Below, in pieces: positions 1 to 3,759 of a stretch of 5,294 nucleotides of DNA. Each line of letters opens with the position of its first letter. Within the stretch, counting starts at the first letter, position 1. The notes beneath the pieces were generated by a model. The model ran no database searches. It had not been told where the DNA came from and saw only the letters and a program-made list of their open reading frames with translations. The translations under genes and the position numbers were made by a program. Source of the DNA: Planctomycetota bacterium (GTDB lineage: Bacteria; Planctomycetota; Phycisphaerae; Phycisphaerales; SM1A02); NCBI GenBank assembly GCA_027295435.1, contig JAPUKX010000120.1:1-5294 (forward strand), given 5' to 3'.

Positions 1-23
1 GTTATGGCTGGATAAGACTCGGA

Positions 24-45
24 AGCGCTGAGTTAGCGCTGAGTA
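24..45. repeat. Two-copy 11-bp tandem repeat
   Basis: AGCGCTGAGTT (24-34) is followed immediately by AGCGCTGAGTA (35-45), a 10 of 11 match. Each unit begins with the 6-bp palindrome AGCGCT. The two copies could be a paired protein-binding site or simple slippage. No function can be assigned from two copies. Confidence 0.7.
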
Positions 46-79
46 AGGCCGAAATAAGCCTTGGTTAGCCGAAGGTATT

Positions 80-255
80 GCGCGCGTAGCCCGGCCGGCG
101 CGCGCCCCAAGGCCCGTTCGGCAACCCCGGCGCGCGCAAAACGTTCCGACCCTCGATACCCGGTCACAATCAAGGCCGCCGGAGGCGCGAAATGTTCGCC
201 CCGAGTGCTGCGCGCGCAGCTGTGCCACCGGTTTTCAGGCCTGTGGCGTGCGCGC
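80..255. repeat. Cluster of GCGCGC alternating runs
   Basis: Runs of alternating G and C occur at 80-86, 98-105, 130-137, 210-217 and 250-255. Two are inside a longer direct repeat, CCGGCGCGCGC, at 95-105 and 127-137. Elsewhere in the window I noticed only one such hexamer (3784-3789). Alternating purine-pyrimidine tracts of this type can adopt Z-DNA under negative supercoiling and are also restriction or methylation words. Which of these applies, if any, is not visible here. Confidence 0.55.
207..220. repeat. 14-bp perfect palindrome
   Basis: GCTGCGCGCGCAGC equals its own reverse complement with no spacer. In RNA it could fold only as a 5-bp stem with a 4-nt GCGC loop. There is no adjacent T-run on either strand, so I do not call it a terminator. 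A dimeric protein site is the other reading. Confidence 0.6.
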
Positions 256-263
256 TGTGGCTG

Positions 264-304
264 GCGTGACGCCGACTGCGGTGTGCGGTGCCGGAGCGTG
301 ACGC
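264..304. repeat. Pair of GCGTGACGC dyads, 32 bp apart
   Basis: The 9-mer GCGTGACGC occurs at 264-272 and again at 296-304. Each copy is a dyad of GCGT and ACGC around one central base. The 32-bp spacing is close to three helical turns, which would put both sites on the same face of the DNA. The core word GTGACGC recurs in two other non-coding places: 838-844, and on the minus strand at 2492-2498. The second copy lies just beyond the DCC stop codon. A regulator site is possible but unproven. Confidence 0.45.
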
Positions 305-306
305 GG

Positions 307-708
307 CTATTGGAGAAACCGGCTCGCAGTCTCACCCGTCGGGACCATACAGGAGTCCTTCTTGCCAAACCACTTGTATCGCTTCTGGGCAATCAGAGCG
401 TACAGCCGGTTCCGCAGTGGACGGGGAATGACATACAGTACCGCCAGGATCCGCCACAGGCCGCTGAGGCGCTTTGCGATCCGCAGCACCGCATCACTTT
501 GGGTGTAGCAGCAGTCCCCTTCAATCAGCACCATGCTTTGGGGCGGATCCGAACACAAGCCGCGCGGTTCCAGCAACCGCCGACCGGTATCGGACTGCAG
601 CGCAGCGAACCTGAAGTGAGCCTTGGGATCGTGGCGAATGATGAACCGGACGGACCAGTTGCAAAGGTTGCATACGCCGTCGAAGAGGACGATGGGGCCG
701 TCCGGCAT
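307..708 (-). CDS. DCC-family (DUF393) thiol-disulfide oxidoreductase-like protein
   Basis: The 133-residue product matches the small DCC/DUF393 family, thioredoxin-fold-like proteins thought to act in thiol-disulfide exchange. Their substrates are mostly unknown. The N-terminus shows VLFDGVCNLC, giving the family's name residues Asp10, Cys13 and Cys16 (a CxxC pair). FRFAALQS at about 33-39, SDAVLRIAKRL at 71-81 and the C-terminal YKWFGKKDSC block with Cys120 are also characteristic. There is no signal peptide, and the length is normal for the family. The ATG at 708 is chosen because the first strand begins immediately after it and AAGGG lies about 6 nt upstream. An upstream in-frame ATG at 789 overlaps a perfect TATAAT, has no Shine-Dalgarno sequence, and would add 27 unrelated residues. 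The gene is transcribed alone, divergent from the histidine kinase. Family assignment is strong; the actual redox role is inferred. Confidence 0.9.
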   Translation of the reverse strand: MPDGPIVLFDGVCNLCNWSVRFIIRHDPKAHFRFAALQSDTGRRLLEPRGLCSDPPQSMVLIEGDCCYTQSDAVLRIAKRLSGLWRILAVLYVIPRPLRNRLYALIAQKRYKWFGKKDSCMVPTGETASRFLQ

Positions 709-787
709 TGGAGCCCTTGCCTGCCTAGGGAATGCTGATGAGGCGCCTGCACCCGTCGAGTTGTGGATCAGACGACAGGACATTTCC

Positions 788-793
788 ATTATA
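788..793 (-). promoter_or_regulatory. Candidate -10 box for the DCC gene
   Basis: Read on the minus strand this is a perfect TATAAT in an otherwise GC-rich spacer. It lies about 80 bases upstream of the chosen ATG at 708. Initiation near position 781 would leave a leader of roughly 70 nt. No convincing -35 hexamer is present at 15-18 bp upstream and there is no extended TG motif, so this is a half-supported promoter. Confidence 0.4.
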
Positions 794-837
794 GCCGCGG
801 GGGAATGCCCAGCGTTCGAGACATGATGAGCCTACCG

Positions 838-866
838 GTGACGCGACCCGGGCGGACTCGTATGAT
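838..866 (+). promoter_or_regulatory. Candidate sigma70-like promoter for the histidine kinase
   Basis: GTGACG at 838-843 matches four of six bases of the -35 consensus. A 17-bp spacer follows, then TATGAT at 861-866, which matches five of six bases of the -10 consensus. Initiation would fall near 873, leaving a leader of about 36 nt before the GTG start at 909. The -35 element overlaps the recurring word GTGACGC, and an inverted repeat brackets the -10 box. Housekeeping-sigma consensus in this organism is assumed, not known. Confidence 0.45.
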
Positions 867-878
867 CCGGTTGTCCGC
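852..878. promoter_or_regulatory. Operator-like inverted repeat around the kinase -10 box
   Basis: GCGGAC (852-857) and GTCCGC (873-878) are perfect reverse complements separated by 15 bp. Their centres are 21 bp apart, two helical turns. The predicted TATGAT box sits between the arms, so a dimeric protein bound here would occlude RNA polymerase. The site lies almost wholly upstream of the predicted transcript start, so a DNA role is likelier than an RNA hairpin. The arms are short and could be chance in GC-rich DNA. Confidence 0.4.
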
Positions 879-895
879 AACGGCGGGACCGAGCC

Positions 896-902
896 AGGGG
901 AA
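896..902 (+). promoter_or_regulatory. Ribosome binding site for the GTG-started kinase
   Basis: AGGGGAA lies 6 nt before the GTG at 909-911. It is a good Shine-Dalgarno match at normal spacing, and it decides in favour of this non-ATG start. Confidence 0.65.
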
Positions 903-908
903 GCAGCG

Positions 909-1757
909 GTGAACGCATTGTGGGTATTGCTGGGACTTGTGGTTGGTCTGGCGGGCGGGTTGCCGATCCTTCGGGTGTCGCTTCGTCGTGCTGAGCGCCG
1001 TGCCCGCGCCGCGGAGGGTCGGGCCCGTGATTCCCAGCGGCTGGCCGAGCTGGGCTCGATGACGGGGGGGCTCGCTCACGAAATCAAGAATCCCCTGTCT
1101 ACGATCGGCCTGAACGCTCAGTTGCTCGCGGAAGGCATCGGCGAGGCTGACCTGCCTCCGGAGCAGCGCGATCGTCTGCTGCGAAGGCTGGATTCACTGT
1201 CTCGCGAGGCGGATCGGCTCCGTACGATCCTCACCGACTTTCTTCAATTTGCGGGGCGGGTACGGATCGACGCCCAACCTCGTGACATCGTCCGGATTGT
1301 CAGCGAGCTGCGCGACTTCTTCCATCCTCAGTGTGATCAGAGCCGCATCCTGCTGCGGACACAGCTGCCCAGCCATCCTGTAGCCGTCCATGTTGATGAG
1401 AGCCTGTTGAAGCAAGCGTTGCTGAATCTGATGATCAATGCCACCCAGGCCATGACCGACGGATCGGCCTCGGGCTCCGGTGAGGCTGCGGCGAGCGGCT
1501 GTCGCGGCGAGCTGATCATACGAGTTGAGGCTGATGATGATGAAGCACGAGTGCACGTGATCGACACGGGTCCCGGGATCGAGCCGGACCGCCTGGCAGA
1601 GGTGTTCCATCCCTATGTTTCAAGCCACCCCGGCGGGACCGGGCTTGGCCTGCCGACGGCCAGGCGTATCATCGAGGAGCACGGCGGATCGTTGACGATT
1701 CATTCCGAGGTGGGGCAGGGCAGCGACTTCGTCATCCACTTGCCGCGTGGGTCGTAG
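909..1757 (+). CDS. Membrane-anchored sensor-less histidine kinase (HisKA/HATPase)
   Basis: This 282-residue protein kinase autophosphorylates a histidine and would pass the phosphate to a response regulator. Residues 3-24 are a single hydrophobic helix. A charged Arg/Ala/Glu-rich helix (25-48) leads straight into the HisKA domain, with no PAS, GAF or periplasmic sensor domain. The phospho-acceptor is His57 in GLAHEIKNPL. The ATPase domain has an N box with Asn177 in NLMINATQAM, a G1 box DTGPGI (219-224), an F box FHPYVS (233-238) and a G2 box GGTGLGL (242-248). All catalytic motifs appear intact. A Gly/Ser/Ala-rich loop at about 184-198 interrupts the ATPase domain. The H box resembles the NtrB/AtoS group. 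Translation starts at GTG with AGGGGAA upstream. The gene converges on the ANTAR regulator. Signal input must come from the membrane helix or a partner protein. The cognate regulator is uncertain because the neighbour's receiver lacks the acceptor aspartate. Confidence 0.93.
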   Translation: MNALWVLLGLVVGLAGGLPILRVSLRRAERRARAAEGRARDSQRLAELGSMTGGLAHEIKNPLSTIGLNAQLLAEGIGEADLPPEQRDRLLRRLDSLSREADRLRTILTDFLQFAGRVRIDAQPRDIVRIVSELRDFFHPQCDQSRILLRTQLPSHPVAVHVDESLLKQALLNLMINATQAMTDGSASGSGEAAASGCRGELIIRVEADDDEARVHVIDTGPGIEPDRLAEVFHPYVSSHPGGTGLGLPTARRIIEEHGGSLTIHSEVGQGSDFVIHLPRGS

Positions 1758-1768
1758 ATCTCTCACTA

Positions 1769-1785
1769 CACATGAATCGAATGTG
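1769..1785. terminator. Possible weak hairpin between convergent genes
   Basis: CACAT (1769-1773) and ATGTG (1781-1785) can pair around a 7-nt loop in the 30-bp gap between the kinase stop and the regulator stop. Position favours a shared terminator. The stem is short and AT-containing, and there is no T-run on either side, so support is weak. Confidence 0.2.
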
Positions 1786-1787
1786 CC

Positions 1788-2447
1788 CTAGTCAACGCCG
1801 AACAGACTCTCGTTCTCGAGAATTGACCGCGCCACTTCCGCCAGCGGTCGGCGGTTGTTTCGAGCTTGCTTCTGGAGCAGTCTCATGGCGTCCGGCTCGG
1901 AGATGCCCTTGCGCTTGACGATGATCCATTTCGCCTGCTCGATGAACTTGCGCTCCTCAAGCCGCCGCTGGAGTTCCTGAACCTCGCTGTGTTGGGCGGT
2001 ATGGTCGCGGAACCTCGCCCAGGCGACGGCGATGCTCGCTCGCAACTGCTCCCGGCTCACAGGCTTGATCAGGTAGCCGAAAACGCCCGACTGCGCACCG
2101 GCCGAGATGTCTTTGGCCTCTGCGTGTGCCGTAACGATCACGACAGGGATGCCCATGCTCCGAAAGATCACCTCCGCGGCTTCGGCGCCGTCGCGATCCG
2201 GCAGACGAATGCCCACAAGGGCCATGTCCACGCGATCCGTTCGGCACAACTCGATCGCCTCGTCTGCGTTGGGGGCGGGCCCAATCAACGTGTGCCCCAA
2301 CGCGGTGAGGTTTCTCTCCAGCTCGTCGGTGGCCGGCTCCTCGGTGTCGGCGATCAGCAACCGCGCCGGCTGGTCAGAAAGCTTGATCTTCGAAGGCGGA
2401 GCACTCTGAACAACAATGCTTTCCTGCGAAGAGTCACTCGTGGTCAT
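1788..2447 (-). CDS. ANTAR-domain response regulator with degenerate receiver
   Basis: The 219-residue product joins a receiver domain (about 28-145) to a helical linker (150-170) and an ANTAR domain (about 165-211). ANTAR proteins bind paired hexaloop hairpins in nascent mRNA and prevent termination. The ANTAR signature is clear: ERKFIEQAKWIIVKRKGISE followed by DAMRLLQKQARNNRRPLAEVA. In the receiver, Asp34, Glu36, the switch Thr106 and Lys128 (YLIKPV) are kept, but Thr35 replaces one acidic pocket residue. Gly79 (codon GGC at 2211-2213) stands in the motif DMALVGIRLPD where the phospho-accepting Asp belongs. Control by phosphorylation is therefore unlikely. AmiR is a known ANTAR protein with a non-phosphorylated pseudo-receiver, controlled by a binding partner. 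The ATG is fixed by an in-frame TAG eight codons upstream. GGGGGAG lies 13 nt before it, a long spacing. The gene follows the topoisomerase genes on the same strand after 121 bp. RNA targets are not visible here. Confidence 0.93.
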   Translation of the reverse strand: MTTSDSSQESIVVQSAPPSKIKLSDQPARLLIADTEEPATDELERNLTALGHTLIGPAPNADEAIELCRTDRVDMALVGIRLPDRDGAEAAEVIFRSMGIPVVIVTAHAEAKDISAGAQSGVFGYLIKPVSREQLRASIAVAWARFRDHTAQHSEVQELQRRLEERKFIEQAKWIIVKRKGISEPDAMRLLQKQARNNRRPLAEVARSILENESLFGVD

Positions 2448-2568
2448 GGATCGGCCGTTACTCCCCCGGCGCTATTCCAAGGATTGCCGTGGCGTCACGT
2501 CACGTCAAGAAGGGGTCTCTCTCCAAGCCCCGGCATGGATGAACACGATAGCTTCTGGCGCGTGGAGA
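2448..2568 (-). promoter_or_regulatory. Spacer upstream of the ANTAR regulator with TGACG triple repeat
   Basis: On the minus strand, positions 2508 down to 2492 read TTGACGTGACGTGACGC: three TGACG units at 5-bp period. The first six bases also match a -35 box at five of six. The -10 hexamer at the right distance (AATCCT) is poor, so an independent promoter is not established. The 5-bp period would put successive units on opposite faces of the helix. The last unit contains GTGACGC, the same word found in the kinase promoter and in the left flank. A GGGG/CCCC pairing at 2512-2531 is too weak to be called a terminator for the topoisomerase operon. Confidence 0.35.
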
Positions 2569-3759
2569 TCAATCCAAGAAATCTTCTGCTTGCAGTCGTT
2601 GCGGGGTGTACACATCCGTCACGTACGATATGTCCTTGGTAATCAGCGATTCGACCTCCATTTTGAAGCCGTTGGCAAGCATTCGCTTGATTTCCCGCTG
2701 CCAATCTTTGCGGTCCTTGAACCAAGGGTAGGCGGCGATCTGCCTGGCACGGGCGATATCGCGGTCGGTCAGGTCGATCTTCACATCGTCACTCAACTCG
2801 CAGCGTTCGTAGTCGGCTGCCCGCAGTCCGATGAACTTTGCCTCCGGCACGGCCATGCGCCGGCTCTCAAAGGCCAGGGCGATCGAACCCTGCTTGATGA
2901 CACTGTAGATGTAGTGCCCCCATGGATCGCAATCCAGCAAGCAATAGATGGGCAGCCCCAGCTCCTCGTGCAATCGGTGCAGTAGGCGCCGCAGGCCGCG
3001 GGACGGTTGACCGCCGCCTTCGGTGAGGATGCAGTTGTGTTTCTCCCAGAAGCGGTCCTCGTTGAACCGGCTCCACACGGTGTTCTTCTCGACATGGAGG
3101 ACGAAATCGGCGTCGCACTTGCTGAATTGAATCACCTCGGGCTCCACGATTGAGGGGATCGAGTAGCCGCCCGACCCCATCCGCCGGCAATCGATCTCGT
3201 CACCGGTATCGACGATGGTAATGGTCCCGACCATGGTGCCGGCCTTCTTGGCGAAAACATGGAGCTCTTCTCTCAGGGCGCCCAGCGCGACCTCCAGATC
3301 CTCGAGGATCGGATCGGATTCGTTCTGATCGTCAAACGTCTTCTCCTTGGTCCCGGCGATGGTGTGCAGACTCATGTAGTACATACCACGAAGACTCAGT
3401 GTCTTTTCCGCCTCGACCAACTGCTTACAGCCGTCGGCCAGCAGGAGCGTCTGCATGAATTTCCGCGACTGGCCGAGGTTGAACAGGTCCCGGCGCTGCG
3501 TGTTGCTTCCCATCTCCAGGATTCGGCGGCGCTTGTTGAACCGCATGTTGGAGATGGACCGCATGGGGATGTTCACGAACGGCTCCTTCATGGCTAGGCT
3601 GGACGTGACGACGCTGCGACCCATCGTCTCGATCTTCGCCAGCGTTTCGCGGTCGCGCTTCTTGCTGACCGCGGAGCCGCTGCTTCGTGCGACCGTCTTC
3701 CTGGTTTTGGCGATCTTCTTTTTGGCCATGTTCTGATCTGCCGGGGCGAGCCGGATCAC
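2569..3759 (-). CDS. top6A: DNA topoisomerase VI subunit A (Spo11-like, catalytic)
   Basis: Subunit A makes the ATP-dependent double-strand break of type IIB topoisomerases and pairs with subunit B as an A2B2 heterotetramer. Numbering from the GTG start, the winged-helix (5Y-CAP) domain holds LRGMYYMS, whose second tyrosine, Tyr128, is the expected nucleophile for the 5'-phosphotyrosyl link. The Toprim metal site is Glu224 in LHVEKN plus Asp276 and Asp278 in LLDCDPWGHY. WFKDRKDWQREIKRML near 346-361 fits the C-terminal part of the family. The 396-residue length is near normal once a Lys/Arg-rich N-terminal tail (13-36) is allowed for. The GTG start overlaps the subunit B stop as GTGA and has AAGG 6 nt upstream, which implies translational coupling. 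ATG at 3729, giving a protein that begins MAKKK, is a credible alternative but lacks a Shine-Dalgarno sequence. Spo11 itself is excluded by the adjacent subunit B. Confidence 0.96.
   Translation of the reverse strand: MIRLAPADQNMAKKKIAKTRKTVARSSGSAVSKKRDRETLAKIETMGRSVVTSSLAMKEPFVNIPMRSISNMRFNKRRRILEMGSNTQRRDLFNLGQSRKFMQTLLLADGCKQLVEAEKTLSLRGMYYMSLHTIAGTKEKTFDDQNESDPILEDLEVALGALREELHVFAKKAGTMVGTITIVDTGDEIDCRRMGSGGYSIPSIVEPEVIQFSKCDADFVLHVEKNTVWSRFNEDRFWEKHNCILTEGGGQPSRGLRRLLHRLHEELGLPIYCLLDCDPWGHYIYSVIKQGSIALAFESRRMAVPEAKFIGLRAADYERCELSDDVKIDLTDRDIARARQIAAYPWFKDRKDWQREIKRMLANGFKMEVESLITKDISYVTDVYTPQRLQAEDFLD

Larger units (their letters stand above)
1..306. other. Non-coding, repeat-bearing left flank
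   Basis: I see no convincing gene here. The open frames on both strands are arginine- and alanine-rich, contain no motif I recognise, and look like by-products of high GC. A plus-strand frame entering from the left edge stops at 66-68 after about 21 codons. It could be the tail of a neighbouring gene, but nothing in it supports that. The stretch holds several short repeats listed separately: an 11-bp tandem pair, five GCGCGC runs between 80 and 255, a 14-bp palindrome and two GCGTGACGC dyads. It lies downstream of the minus-strand DCC gene, so it should contain that transcript's 3' end. I find no hairpin followed by a T-run that would make a clear intrinsic terminator. Confidence 0.6.

Noticed and set aside
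3..68. Possible C-terminal end of a plus-strand gene entering from the left
   Set aside because: Only about 21 codons are visible, with no motif, and they overlap the tandem repeat. It could be chance.
33..392. Minus-strand open frame of 119 codons at the left edge
   Set aside because: It overlaps the 3' end of the DCC gene in another frame, is Arg/Ala-rich and shows no domain or ribosome binding site.
61..738. Plus-strand open frame of 225 codons opposite the DCC gene
   Set aside because: Its composition is Arg/Ala/Pro-rich with no motif, and it lies antisense to a gene with clear DCC-family motifs. High GC makes stop codons rare on the opposite strand.
709..789. N-terminal extension of the DCC protein from an ATG at 789
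   Set aside because: The ATG overlaps a perfect TATAAT box and lacks a Shine-Dalgarno sequence, and the 27 extra residues do not look like part of the fold.
2512..2531. GGGG/CCCC pairing as an intrinsic terminator after subunit A
   Set aside because: Only four pairs are solid, the loop is long and the following TTCTT is not a proper T-run.
1866..2642. Plus-strand open frame of 258 codons opposite the ANTAR regulator
   Set aside because: The minus strand encodes recognisable receiver and ANTAR domains. The plus-strand translation has no family signature and runs on into the 3' end of the topoisomerase gene.
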